Of a stretch of 64,000 nucleotides of DNA, positions 16,362-24,552 are shown one piece after another. The stretch comes from Sediminivirga luteola. Lineage in GTDB: Bacteria > Actinomycetota > Actinomycetes > Actinomycetales > Brevibacteriaceae. The notes under the pieces were generated by a model. It searched no databases. It worked only from the letters and a program-made list of their open reading frames with translations, and was not told where the DNA came from. Positions within the stretch are counted from its first letter, which is position 1, and every line of letters begins with the position of its first letter. A program made the translations under genes and the position numbers. The stretch lies in assembly GCF_014639315.1 (NCBI RefSeq), contig NZ_BMFY01000014.1:59462-123461 (forward strand), written 5' to 3'.

Positions 16362-16420
16362 CGGCGAAAACCTGACACGCGGCCTGCGCGGGTTGCCGTC
16401 CTGACGACGACACTGCTGTC

Positions 16421-17428
16421 ATGAACATGATCAGCACAGACAGGAACGCGGCACCCGTCATCGAGGTCCGCGAGGTCTCTCGGGGCTTCCCCGACGGCGA
16501 TGGCGGCTGGATCACCGCGGTGGACCGGGTCACCCTCGGCTTCCAGTCCGGCGAGGTGACCGCCCTCCTGGGCCCCAACGGCGCGGGGAAAACCACGTTG
16601 ATCGACATGCTGCTCGGCCTGAGCGCACCGGAGTCGGGCACCATCGTCGTCGCCGGTACCGCTCCCCGTACGGCGGTGCGGGAGGGCCGCATCGGCGCGC
16701 TCCTGCAGACCGGCGGGTTGCTGCCGGATCTCACCGTCAAGGAGACCGTGCGCATGATCGCCGCGCTGTACCGCGACCACGCACCGGTCGAGGAGGTCAT
16801 GGAGACCGCTGGCCTGACCGATTTCGCCGCCCGCAGGGTCGGCAAGTGCTCCGGCGGACAGCAGCAGCGGCTCAAGTTCGCCCTCGCGCTGCTGCCCCGA
16901 CCCGCGATCATCGTGCTGGACGAGCCCACGACCGGGATGGACGTCACCGCGCGGCACGAGTTCTGGGAGCGGATGCGGGCCCAGGCCGAGACCGGGACCA
17001 CGGTCATCTTCGCCACGCACTACCTGGAGGAGGCCGAGCAGTTCGCGCGCCGCACGGTCCTCATGCACCGCGGACGCGTCATCGCCGACGGCCCCACCGC
17101 CGAGGTGCAGCGCAAGGCCGGAGCCGCCAATGTCACCGTCACCTGGTCGCCCACCGAGGATGACCTCGCCGCCCTGCCCCGCATCGCCTCCGCCGAACGC
17201 CGCGGCGGGCAGATCACCTTCCGCACCGAAGACGCCGATGCCCTGGCCAGACACCTGCTGACCGCCACCACGGCGCACTCGATCGCCGTCCGCCCGGCGA
17301 GCCTGGAAGAGGCGTTCATGCTGCTCACCGACGGCGTCCGAGCAGACGGACAGGACGGTGCGGACGGCGTTGCCGCCCCCGTGGCTCCCGCGGAGCGTCC
17401 GGCCACCACCGAAGGAGCGTCCCGATGA
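16421..17428 (+). CDS. ABC exporter ATP-binding protein (drug-resistance type)
   Basis: A 335-residue ATPase of the DrrA/CcmA-like ABC-2 type. Walker A is G-P-N-G-A-G-K-T-T, the signature C-S-G-G-Q-Q-Q-R (the first residue is Cys instead of the usual Leu) is followed by Walker B I-I-V-L-D-E-P, and the H-loop is T-H-Y-L-E-E-A-E. The about 110-residue C-terminal extension typical of DrrA-like ATPases is present and ends in an Ala/Pro-rich tail. It overlaps the permease start by 4 nt. A second in-frame ATG lies three codons in. Together with the permease and two-component genes it forms a self-regulated exporter operon. Confidence 0.92.
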   Translation: MNMISTDRNAAPVIEVREVSRGFPDGDGGWITAVDRVTLGFQSGEVTALLGPNGAGKTTLIDMLLGLSAPESGTIVVAGTAPRTAVREGRIGALLQTGGLLPDLTVKETVRMIAALYRDHAPVEEVMETAGLTDFAARRVGKCSGGQQQRLKFALALLPRPAIIVLDEPTTGMDVTARHEFWERMRAQAETGTTVIFATHYLEEAEQFARRTVLMHRGRVIADGPTAEVQRKAGAANVTVTWSPTEDDLAALPRIASAERRGGQITFRTEDADALARHLLTATTAHSIAVRPASLEEAFMLLTDGVRADGQDGADGVAAPVAPAERPATTEGASR

Positions 17429-18186
17429 ACCTCGCCACCTACATCGCCATGGATTTCTGGCGGAACTTCCGCAATGCCGGCAACACCTTCTTCATCGTGG
17501 TGCTCCCGGCCATCCTGTTCCTGTTCTTCGGCGTGAACATGGACAACACGGATCTCGCGGTGGGCCACGGGAACGTCAGCGCCTGGATCATGATCGGCAT
17601 GGCGACCTACGGCGCCATTACCGCCACCACCGCCCTGGCCGGCTCCGCGGCAGTGGAGATCCAGCAGGGCTGGGGACGGCAACTGGCGTTGACGGCGCTC
17701 CCGCACGGAGGGTTTGTCCTGGCCAAGACCTTGATCGCGCTGGGAATGGCGGTTCTGCCCGTGGCTGTTCTCAACGTTCTGGCGCTGGTCACGACGGCCC
17801 AGATGCCGCCCCTCACGTGGCTGGCGTCGGCGGCCCTCACGCTTCTCGGTTCAGTGCCGTTCGCCTTGTACGGCCTGGCCGTCGGGCTGCTGTTCCGCTC
17901 CGACGCGGCCGTGGGAGCGGCGTCCGGGGTCGTCGTGGTGCTGGCGTTCTTCGGCAACGCTTTCAACCCGATGGCGGGCGTCCTCCTGGACATCGGGCGT
18001 TTCACGCCGATGTACGGCCCGGTGGCGCTGGCCCGGTACCCGCTCATGGAGGGAGAGATCGTCGGCACCTCCGGGCCGGTCGGAACAGACCCGCTATGGG
18101 GCATCCTGCTCAATGTGGTCGCGTGGAGCGTCGTGTTCGCCCTCGCCTGCCTGCTCCTCCAGCGCCGGCGTACCGCACGGCAGTGA
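17425..18186 (+). CDS. ABC-2 type exporter permease
   Basis: A 253-residue membrane protein with six hydrophobic segments in the ABC-2 arrangement: one near the N-terminus (F-F-I-V-V-L-P-A-I-L-F-L-F-F-G), then five from residue 50 onward. The N-terminal amphipathic F-W-R-N-F-R-N segment is typical of the coupling region. The start codon overlaps the ATPase stop (ATGA) and has GAAGGAGCG upstream. It should form a homodimeric exporter with the preceding ATPase. The substrate is unknown; lipid-active drugs or antimicrobial peptides are common for this layout. Confidence 0.9.
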   Translation: MNLATYIAMDFWRNFRNAGNTFFIVVLPAILFLFFGVNMDNTDLAVGHGNVSAWIMIGMATYGAITATTALAGSAAVEIQQGWGRQLALTALPHGGFVLAKTLIALGMAVLPVAVLNVLALVTTAQMPPLTWLASAALTLLGSVPFALYGLAVGLLFRSDAAVGAASGVVVVLAFFGNAFNPMAGVLLDIGRFTPMYGPVALARYPLMEGEIVGTSGPVGTDPLWGILLNVVAWSVVFALACLLLQRRRTARQ

Positions 18187-18225
18187 GCCTTCGGAAAAGA
18201 CCCGCACCGTGAAAGGCTAAGAGCC

Positions 18226-19485
18226 ATGGGACACGCATCGGCGCCCGGCCGGGATGAGCTCAAGGAAACCGGGAAGGCGACGCAGAGGCACCTCGCCGCC
18301 CGGCATATCGCCGGTTTCGTCTACGCCGGCATCTGGGCGGTCTTCCTGGTGGTGCCGGCGATCGGCACGGCCTACAGCGATGCCGCCCTGCCGTGGAAGG
18401 TCCTCGCTTGGACCGCTACCGCGGTGTTCACAGCCGGGTATCTCGCCCTGGCCTGGCGGTGGTTCTCCGATGAGGCGGAAGATCCCATGCTGGCCGGTCA
18501 GGGCGCGGTGCCGTCGCAACGGGAACTGGTGACCGGCGTGCTCGTGCTCGCCGCCGTCGCGGTCCTGGCGATCCCCGGCGCCGGTGCTTATGTCTCGGCC
18601 TTCGCCCCGTACCTGTCCGCGCTCATCATCTTCACCCGGCCACCACGTCTGGGTGTGCCCCTGGGCCTGCTGATCTGGGCGGTGCCCAGCACACTCGCGT
18701 ATCTCCTGGACGGCGGCGGTGTGCTCTGGATCGTGCTGGGTCCCGGGATCGGTTTCGCGTTCATCGTGATCATCCGGCTCACCGAGTACTACGACACCCG
18801 CGACCGGCAGCGGGCAGAGGAGCTGCGGCACGCGGCCGAACGCGACGCCATCGCACGGGACGTCCACGATGTGCTCGGCCACTCGCTCACCGTCCTGTCC
18901 ATCAAGGCGCAGCTGGCGGCGCGGCTGCTCGATTCCGACCCGGCACGGGCCAGGGACGAGCTCACCCAGATCGACGCTCTGGCGCGCGAATCCCTCGGCC
19001 AGATCCGCTCCACCGTGTCCCGGCTGCGCACCCCCGAACTGCGCGGCGAGCTCGATGCGGCCCGCAGCGCCCTGGAAGCGGCGGGCATCGACGCGGAGAT
19101 CACCGTCGGGACGGACACAGCGGCCCACGCAAGGATCGGCACCGCCCTCGGCCGTGGGGCTGGCACAAGGACCGGCACGGGGAGCGTCGATGCCGGTGAC
19201 CTCCGGGACCCTGGCGGTCTGCTCGCCTGGGCGCTCCGGGAGGCGGTGACGAACGTGCTCCGGCACTCCGGCGCCGGCCGCTGCCGGATCCAGCTCGCGC
19301 CGGGCCTGCTGCGGGTCGCCGATGACGGGACCGGGATGACCGGGCAGGAGGGCAACGGACTGCGGGGTCTGCGCGAGCGGGCGCGGGCCGCGGGCGCCAC
19401 GGTCCGCCTCACGCCCGCGCACCCGCATATGGAGGGCACCAGCCCGCAGCGTCCGGGCACCCTGATCGAGGTGAGGAAGTCATGA
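18226..19485 (+). CDS. sensor histidine kinase (NarL/DesK-type)
   Basis: A 419-residue kinase. The N-terminal half has about six membrane segments. The HisKA_3 dimerisation helix carries A-R-D-V-H-D-V-L-G-H-S with phospho-acceptor His214. The ATPase domain has R-E-A-V-T-N-V-L-R-H-S (N-box), D-D-G-T-G-M (G1) and G-L-R-G-L-R-E-R (G2), the short DesK-like form. The sensing region resembles membrane-embedded sensors without an extracellular domain, suggesting detection inside the bilayer or through the neighbouring exporter. It overlaps the response regulator by 4 nt and follows the permease by 39 nt. Confidence 0.93.
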   Translation: MGHASAPGRDELKETGKATQRHLAARHIAGFVYAGIWAVFLVVPAIGTAYSDAALPWKVLAWTATAVFTAGYLALAWRWFSDEAEDPMLAGQGAVPSQRELVTGVLVLAAVAVLAIPGAGAYVSAFAPYLSALIIFTRPPRLGVPLGLLIWAVPSTLAYLLDGGGVLWIVLGPGIGFAFIVIIRLTEYYDTRDRQRAEELRHAAERDAIARDVHDVLGHSLTVLSIKAQLAARLLDSDPARARDELTQIDALARESLGQIRSTVSRLRTPELRGELDAARSALEAAGIDAEITVGTDTAAHARIGTALGRGAGTRTGTGSVDAGDLRDPGGLLAWALREAVTNVLRHSGAGRCRIQLAPGLLRVADDGTGMTGQEGNGLRGLRERARAAGATVRLTPAHPHMEGTSPQRPGTLIEVRKS

Positions 19486-20114
19486 GCGAGCAGATCACCG
19501 CCGGGCGCCCCATCCGGGTCGTCCTGGCCGATGACCAGGACCTCGTGCGTGGCGGCCTGGCCGCGCTGCTGAACCTGGAACCGGATCTGGAGGTGGTGGG
19601 CCAGGCCGGCCGCGGGGACGAACTGGAGGATCTCGTCCGGCGGACGCGCCCGGACGTCGCCCTGGTCGACATCGAGATGCCCGGGATCGACGGCATCGAC
19701 GCCACCCGCCGGATCGTCGAGGCCGGCCTGGGGTGCCGGTGCCTGATCGTCACGACGTTCGGGCGCCCCGGATACCTGCGCCGCGCCATGGACGCCGGTG
19801 CCTACGGCTTCGTCGTGAAGGACACCCCCGCCGAGCAGCTCGCCCAGATGGTGCGCAAGGTGGCCGCCGGGCAGCGGGTGGTCGATCCGGCGCTCGCGGC
19901 CGACTCACTGGCCGGGGGAATCGACCCGCTAACCGAGCGGGAACGGGACGTCCTCCGGGCGGCCGCCGACGGCGGCTCGATCAAATCCGTCGCCGCAGCC
20001 CTGCACCTGTCCGCCGGGACGGTACGCAACCACCTGTCCAGTGCCATCGGCAAGACCGGGGCGGAGACCCGTTACGAGGCAGCCCGGCTGGCGCGCGAAC
20101 GCGGCTGGATCTAG
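19482..20114 (+). CDS. LuxR/NarL-type response regulator
   Basis: A 210-residue regulator. The receiver domain has the acidic pair D-D-Q-D near 17-20, the phosphorylation site Asp63 in V-D-I-E-M-P-G-I-D, and Lys in V-K-D-T-P-A. The C-terminal GerE-type helix-turn-helix begins at L-T-E-R-E-R-D-V-L and contains L-S-A-G-T-V-R-N-H-L. It overlaps the kinase gene and is the last gene of the exporter operon. It most likely activates the upstream ABC genes. It converges with the siderophore ATPase gene 37 nt away. Confidence 0.95.
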   Translation: MSEQITAGRPIRVVLADDQDLVRGGLAALLNLEPDLEVVGQAGRGDELEDLVRRTRPDVALVDIEMPGIDGIDATRRIVEAGLGCRCLIVTTFGRPGYLRRAMDAGAYGFVVKDTPAEQLAQMVRKVAAGQRVVDPALAADSLAGGIDPLTERERDVLRAAADGGSIKSVAAALHLSAGTVRNHLSSAIGKTGAETRYEAARLARERGWI

Positions 20115-20151
20115 CGCCGGGCCAGCAGGCCGCTCAGGACGGTCAGCAGCA

Positions 20152-20907
20152 TCAGTAGTACACGGCCAGCGGCCCCTTGGGCCCCTGGATCACCTGGACC
20201 GCGGTGTTGAACACCCGGGTGAGGACCTCGTCGCGCATGATCTCCTCGGGCGTGCCGTACTCCGCGATGGTCCCGTCCTTCATGGCGAGGATGCGGTCGG
20301 AATAGTGCGCCGCGAAATTGATGTCGTGCAGCACGATGACCACGGTGCGGCCCAGCTCGTCGGCGGCGTTGCGCAGCTGCGACATCATCTGCACGGCGTG
20401 TTGCATGTCCAGGTTGTTCAGCGGCTCGTCCAGCAGCACGTAGTCGGTGTTCTGTGCCAGCACCATCGCCACATAGGCGCGCTGGCGCTGGCCGCCGGAG
20501 AGCTGGTCCAGGTACCGGTTCTCCAGCTCGGTGAGATTCAGGAAGTCGATGGCCTCGGAGATGTAGTGCTCGTCCTCCGCGGTCAGCCGTCCCCGCGAGT
20601 AGGGGAAGCGACCGAAACCCACCAGCTGGCGGACGGTCAGCCGGGTGACGAAGTGGTTCTCCTGGCGCAGGATGGACAGGATCCTGGCGATGGCCTTCGA
20701 CGGCGTGTTGACCACATCGTGCCCGGCCACCTGGATGCTGCCGTGGTCGATGTCCAGCAGCCTGCCGATCATCGTCAGGATGGTGGACTTGCCGGCACCG
20801 TTCGGGCCCACCAGGGCGGTGATGCCGCCCTGCGGGATCTGCACCGTGACGGGGCCGATGCGCACATCGGAGGCGTAGTCCTTCCGCACACCGGTCAGTT
20901 CGATCAC
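20152..20907 (-). CDS. iron-siderophore ABC importer, ATP-binding protein
   Basis: A 251-residue FecE/FepC-type ATPase. Walker A is G-P-N-G-A-G-K-S-T, the signature is L-S-G-G-Q-R-Q-R, Walker B V-L-L-D-E-P-L-N-N-L-D and the H-loop V-L-H-D-I-N. The chosen GTG at 20907 overlaps the permease stop (GTGA) and begins directly at the first strand of the domain. The frame stays open far upstream but that part is not ABC-like. The L-N-N-L-D element and short length resemble ATPases of catecholate/petrobactin-type importers (weak inference). Confidence 0.92.
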   Translation of the reverse strand: MIELTGVRKDYASDVRIGPVTVQIPQGGITALVGPNGAGKSTILTMIGRLLDIDHGSIQVAGHDVVNTPSKAIARILSILRQENHFVTRLTVRQLVGFGRFPYSRGRLTAEDEHYISEAIDFLNLTELENRYLDQLSGGQRQRAYVAMVLAQNTDYVLLDEPLNNLDMQHAVQMMSQLRNAADELGRTVVIVLHDINFAAHYSDRILAMKDGTIAEYGTPEEIMRDEVLTRVFNTAVQVIQGPKGPLAVYY

Positions 20908-22070
20908 AGGCGCCCCTTCCGCAGCAGGAACACGAGGAAGACGATGCCGCCGACCAGCTCGACGACGATGGTCACCGCGCCGCCGGCGTTCCAGACGTGG
21001 CGGAGGGTGAAGTAGGCGGCGGCGAGGATGGTGTAGCCGAACAGGAAGCCCATCGGGAACAGCAGCCGGTGCGAGTAGGTGTCGGCGAACTGGTAGGCCA
21101 GCATCGCTGAGAGGAATCCCAGGAACATCATCGGGCCCACCAGGGCGGTGGCCATCGCGATGAGAATCGAGACCAGCATCAGCACGACGATGAGTGCCCG
21201 CTTGTGGTTCAGCCCGAGGTTCAACGCGGCGGTCTTGCCCAGCGACAGCACGTTCAGCTTGGGCGCCCACAGCCAGAGCACCACGGTGACGGCCAGCGCG
21301 ATGGGGATGGCATAGGGCAGGTAGTCGGCACGGGCATTCGAGATGTTGCCGAACAGCCGGGCGGTGAGGACGTCGAACTCGCTGGGCGTGAGCATCCGCT
21401 GCATGAAATTGGACAGCGAGCCCAGCGTTCCGCCGATCACGACGCCCACGAGCAGCATGATGTGCACATTGGAGAAGCGGCCCGAGAGCAGCCAGGTGTA
21501 CAGCATGGTGGCCAGGAGCAGCATCGCCACGGTCTGCAGGAGGAACGGCGTGACGCCCACGAGCATGGCCGCCGCCGGGACGCCGAACAGGTAGACCAGC
21601 GCCGTCTGGATGGCGGTGTACAGCGAGCCGAAGCCCATGATGCCTGGGGTGATGATGCGATTCCCCACGGCGGTCTGGAAGGCGATGGTCGCCATGGCAT
21701 GGCAGAGCGCGACGACGCCGATCGTCAGCAGGGAGTCCCGGCGCATCCCGGCGATGGTCCAATAGCCCTCGGAACCGAACGGCATCGGATTGTTCCAGGT
21801 CATGATGGCGACGGTGAAGCCGATGGCGAGCACCACCAGGACGGTCATGACGAGTGCGTACGTGCGCAGGTGACGGGCGTCGGAGAACGGCCCGGATTGA
21901 CGGCGCCCGGACAGGAGCGGCAGCAGGGTCCTCCGGCGGCGCGCGAGGGGCGGAACGCCGGCGGTGACCTGGCCGGAACCGGCCGTGCTCATCCCGGTGC
22001 GGCCGGCGATGCCGCCGGTGTCGGCACTGGCGCTGCGGTGCGCGGTTCTCGCGTGCGGCTGGATCGTCAT
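20904..22070 (-). CDS. iron-siderophore ABC importer permease 2 (FecCD family)
   Basis: A 388-residue permease with a roughly 70-residue polar N-terminal extension rich in Arg/Ala/Thr before the first membrane segment, then about nine membrane helices. The cytoplasmic coupling region contains L-G-L-N-H-K-R-A. The ATG at 22070 overlaps the preceding permease stop by 4 nt. It forms a heterodimeric channel with the other FecCD protein. The long N-terminal tail is not typical; a later start is possible, but no better ribosome site was seen. Confidence 0.9.
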   Translation of the reverse strand: MTIQPHARTAHRSASADTGGIAGRTGMSTAGSGQVTAGVPPLARRRRTLLPLLSGRRQSGPFSDARHLRTYALVMTVLVVLAIGFTVAIMTWNNPMPFGSEGYWTIAGMRRDSLLTIGVVALCHAMATIAFQTAVGNRIITPGIMGFGSLYTAIQTALVYLFGVPAAAMLVGVTPFLLQTVAMLLLATMLYTWLLSGRFSNVHIMLLVGVVIGGTLGSLSNFMQRMLTPSEFDVLTARLFGNISNARADYLPYAIPIALAVTVVLWLWAPKLNVLSLGKTAALNLGLNHKRALIVVLMLVSILIAMATALVGPMMFLGFLSAMLAYQFADTYSHRLLFPMGFLFGYTILAAAYFTLRHVWNAGGAVTIVVELVGGIVFLVFLLRKGRL

Positions 22071-23143
22071 ACCGCTAGGCCTCCCTTGCGGCGCTGGCGC
22101 AGCAGCAGGCCGACGAACACGATTCCGCCGACGAGTCCCAGCACCAGGCCGACGGGAATCTCGAAGGGCGCGCGGATGACCCGGCCGATGAGATCGCAGA
22201 CGGTGACGGTGCAGATGCCGACGAGGCACACCCAGGGCAGGTTGGAGCGCAGGTCGTCGCCGCGGAACAGCGCGACGATATTGGGCACCACGAGACCCAG
22301 GAACGGCAGTGTGCCCACGACGGTCGCGGTGACGCCGGTGGCGATCGCCACCATCGCCGTGCCCAGGAACAGGACGAAGGCGTAGTTCAGGCCCACATTG
22401 GTGGCCATGTCCTTCCCGAGGCCGGCCACCGTGAACTGGTCGGCGACGAGGAAGACCAGGACCGTCACGGCCAGCACGATCCACATCAGCTCGTACCGTC
22501 CTTCGATCACACGGGTGAAGGAGCCGGCGAACCAGATCCCCAGGTTCTGCAGGTTGTCCGAGACCAGCGCCAGGTAGGTGGTGAAGGAACTGACGACGGC
22601 GCCGAGCATGATGCCGATGATGGGGACGATAAGGCTGGACTTGAGCGAGACCCGGCGCAGGAAGAGGAAGAAGACCATGGTGCCCAGGAACGCCATCAGC
22701 GTGGCGCCGGACATCCTGGCGAAGAGGCTGGCGGTGGGGAAGAACCACATCATCAGGATCAGCCCGAGCCCGGCCCACTCGGTGGTGCCGGTGGTGGAGG
22801 GCTCGACGAAGCGGTTCTGGGTGAGCAGCTGCATGATCACGCCGCACATGGCCATCGACGCGCCGGCCAGGACGAGCGCGATGGTGCGGGGTATGCGGGT
22901 GACGCCGAACATCCAGAAACCCTCGGCGCTGAAGACGTCGTATTGCCCGGTGGCCAGGGAGAGGAGGAGCAGCGCCACGGTGATGGCGAGGCCGATGAGC
23001 AGGGCGGGCGTGAAGAGCCGCTGCCGGCGCTGCCCGCGTCGTGTTCCCGTCGATGCCGCGGCGCCCTGCGCGCCGTGCCCCGGAACGGGGTCGCCGGGCC
23101 GGAGCGTGGTCCGGTCCGGATGTGGTGCGGGGGAGAGCGGCAT
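22067..23143 (-). CDS. iron-siderophore ABC importer permease 1 (FecCD family)
   Basis: A 358-residue permease with about nine membrane segments after a 40-residue polar N-terminus. Family landmarks are R-I-P-R-T-I-A-L-V-L-A-G-A in the second helix, N-V-G-L-N-Y in the coupling loop, and the late helix pair V-P-N-I-V-A-L-F-R-G-D-D-L-R. No clear ribosome site precedes the ATG. The gene is separated from the binding-protein gene by a 224-nt gap containing a strong hairpin, so it may be expressed at a lower level or from its own promoter. Confidence 0.92.
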   Translation of the reverse strand: MPLSPAPHPDRTTLRPGDPVPGHGAQGAAASTGTRRGQRRQRLFTPALLIGLAITVALLLLSLATGQYDVFSAEGFWMFGVTRIPRTIALVLAGASMAMCGVIMQLLTQNRFVEPSTTGTTEWAGLGLILMMWFFPTASLFARMSGATLMAFLGTMVFFLFLRRVSLKSSLIVPIIGIMLGAVVSSFTTYLALVSDNLQNLGIWFAGSFTRVIEGRYELMWIVLAVTVLVFLVADQFTVAGLGKDMATNVGLNYAFVLFLGTAMVAIATGVTATVVGTLPFLGLVVPNIVALFRGDDLRSNLPWVCLVGICTVTVCDLIGRVIRAPFEIPVGLVLGLVGGIVFVGLLLRQRRKGGLAV

Positions 23144-23298
23144 GGGCGGGTGTTTCGTCCTGATCTGGGTCGTAGCCGGAAGGCGCGGTCAGTAAGTGTG
23201 CGCATCCTCATCTATGTGAGGCAACCCTTCGATGATGTCATCCACAGCCGAGGATGTGAAGCGCGCGCCAGCCGGGTCCGTCGAAGGGGGCGAAAGGA

Positions 23299-23338
23299 CG
23301 CATCGGCGCCCAGGCTGAAGAACCCGGGCGCCGATGCG
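23299..23338 (-). terminator. hairpin between binding-protein and permease genes
   Basis: A perfect 13-bp stem (23299-23311 with 23326-23338, 14-nt loop) starts 29 nt beyond the binding-protein stop on the minus strand and is followed by TCCTTT. It probably acts as a partial terminator or mRNA-protecting structure, giving more binding protein than permease. Confidence 0.7.
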
Positions 23339-23367
23339 AAAGGCGCGACAGGGAGCGCCGGGCTTCC

Positions 23368-24369
23368 CTACTGCTGGGACTCCAGGGCGTCGGCGAAGCT
23401 GTTGAGGAACTCCGTGTAGGCCTGGATGTCCTCGGTGAGATACATGTTGTCGGGGGCGTAGACGATATTGCCCTCCTGCACCGCGGGCACGTTCTGCAGT
23501 GCGGGGCTCTCCTCAATGAGCTCGGCAGCGGGCTGGTAGTCCGGCTCATCGGAGTTCATGGCGTCGCGGTCCAGGACCAGCATCCACTCCGGGTTCGCCT
23601 CGGCGATCGCTTCCACCGAGATGTCGTCGCCGTGCGACTCGTCTTCCGCCTCGCTCTCCAGCGCCGGGACCAGTCCGAACTCGGTGAACAGCGGACCCAC
23701 GGAGCGGCCATCGCCGGGTGCGGCGTAGTTGATGGTGCCACCAGAGGTCAGGACGCCCATGACGCTGGCCTCGCCGTCGTACGCGGCTTCCACCCGCGCG
23801 GCGGCGGCGTCCAGATCGTCGACGAGTCCCTGGGCCGCCTCCTCCTCGCCGAAGAGCGCACCGAGCTGCTCGGTCTTTTCCCGCAGCCCGTCGAAGAACG
23901 TCTCGGGATCGCGCGTGGCCTGGTCCCATTCGAGGATGACGGAGCCCTCGGGCAGGAGTGCTTCGATGTCCCCGTAGTACTGGGCGAAGCGCTGGCCGTT
24001 GATCACCACATCGGGCTGGGCCTCGACGATGGCCTCCAGGTTCGGTTCCTGGTGCGAGCCGAGGTCGATGAGGTCCTGGGAGCCGTAAGCGGATTCGCGG
24101 GCCAGGCCGAGGGGCGCTGCGGTCAGTTCCACGCCGAAGGCTTCCAGGGTGCGGAAGGAACGGTTGTCGGTCGCGACGATGCTCTGCGGATCGGCGGGGA
24201 CCTCGTGAGCGCCGTGGTCGTCCTCGATCTGGATCGTCTCGCCGCTCCCGGCGGCCTCGGATCCGGTGCCGGTCTCGTCCGAGGCGCCGCCACAGGCGGT
24301 CAGGGCGAGGGCGGCGCCAGCGGCGAGGGCGACGGTGGTGCTGCGGTGACGGCGGAGCATGATGCGCAT
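23368..24369 (-). CDS. iron-siderophore binding lipoprotein
   Basis: A 333-residue class III periplasmic-type binding protein. The N-terminus has Arg residues, a hydrophobic core and the lipobox L-T-A-C with Cys26, so it should be lipid-anchored outside the membrane. The mature part has the FecB/BtuF-like bilobed pattern: H-E-V-P-A-D-P-Q-S-I-V-A near the start and Q-P-D-V-V-I-N-G-Q in lobe one. AGGAGAG lies 8 nt before the ATG. It captures a ferric siderophore for the permease/ATPase genes downstream. A candidate DtxR/IdeR box lies in its promoter. Confidence 0.93.
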   Translation of the reverse strand: MRIMLRRHRSTTVALAAGAALALTACGGASDETGTGSEAAGSGETIQIEDDHGAHEVPADPQSIVATDNRSFRTLEAFGVELTAAPLGLARESAYGSQDLIDLGSHQEPNLEAIVEAQPDVVINGQRFAQYYGDIEALLPEGSVILEWDQATRDPETFFDGLREKTEQLGALFGEEEAAQGLVDDLDAAAARVEAAYDGEASVMGVLTSGGTINYAAPGDGRSVGPLFTEFGLVPALESEAEDESHGDDISVEAIAEANPEWMLVLDRDAMNSDEPDYQPAAELIEESPALQNVPAVQEGNIVYAPDNMYLTEDIQAYTEFLNSFADALESQQ

Positions 24370-24442
24370 CCGGTGATCTCTCCTTGAGTGTGGTCAGGGC
24401 GGGAGGTTCGCGGCTCGTCTCTCAGCGTTCGCGCACTCAGAG

Positions 24443-24461
24443 TTAGCCGAGCCTTAAGGAA
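24443..24461 (-). promoter_or_regulatory. candidate DtxR/IdeR iron box
   Basis: TTAGCCGAGCCTTAAGGAA on the plus strand, 74 nt upstream of the binding-lipoprotein start. By eye it matches 12 of 19 positions of the TTAGGTTAGSCTAACCTAA consensus. A shifted reading on the opposite strand shares a 7-base GGCTAAC core. TTGACC (minus strand, 24480-24485) could be the -35 box. Confidence 0.45.
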
Positions 24462-24552
24462 CTTACCCGAACCTATCCCGGTCAAGGGAGGATCGTCAAA
24501 GGATTGCCTTACTTCACTTCCGCGATGTGAGGGAAGTCACTCTCGCGCGTGG

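Noticed and set aside
20152..21762. Extended N-terminus on the siderophore ATPase
   Set aside because: The extra part lies antiparallel in frame to nothing functional and overlaps the permease in another frame. A GTG in a GTGA overlap gives a normal ATPase.
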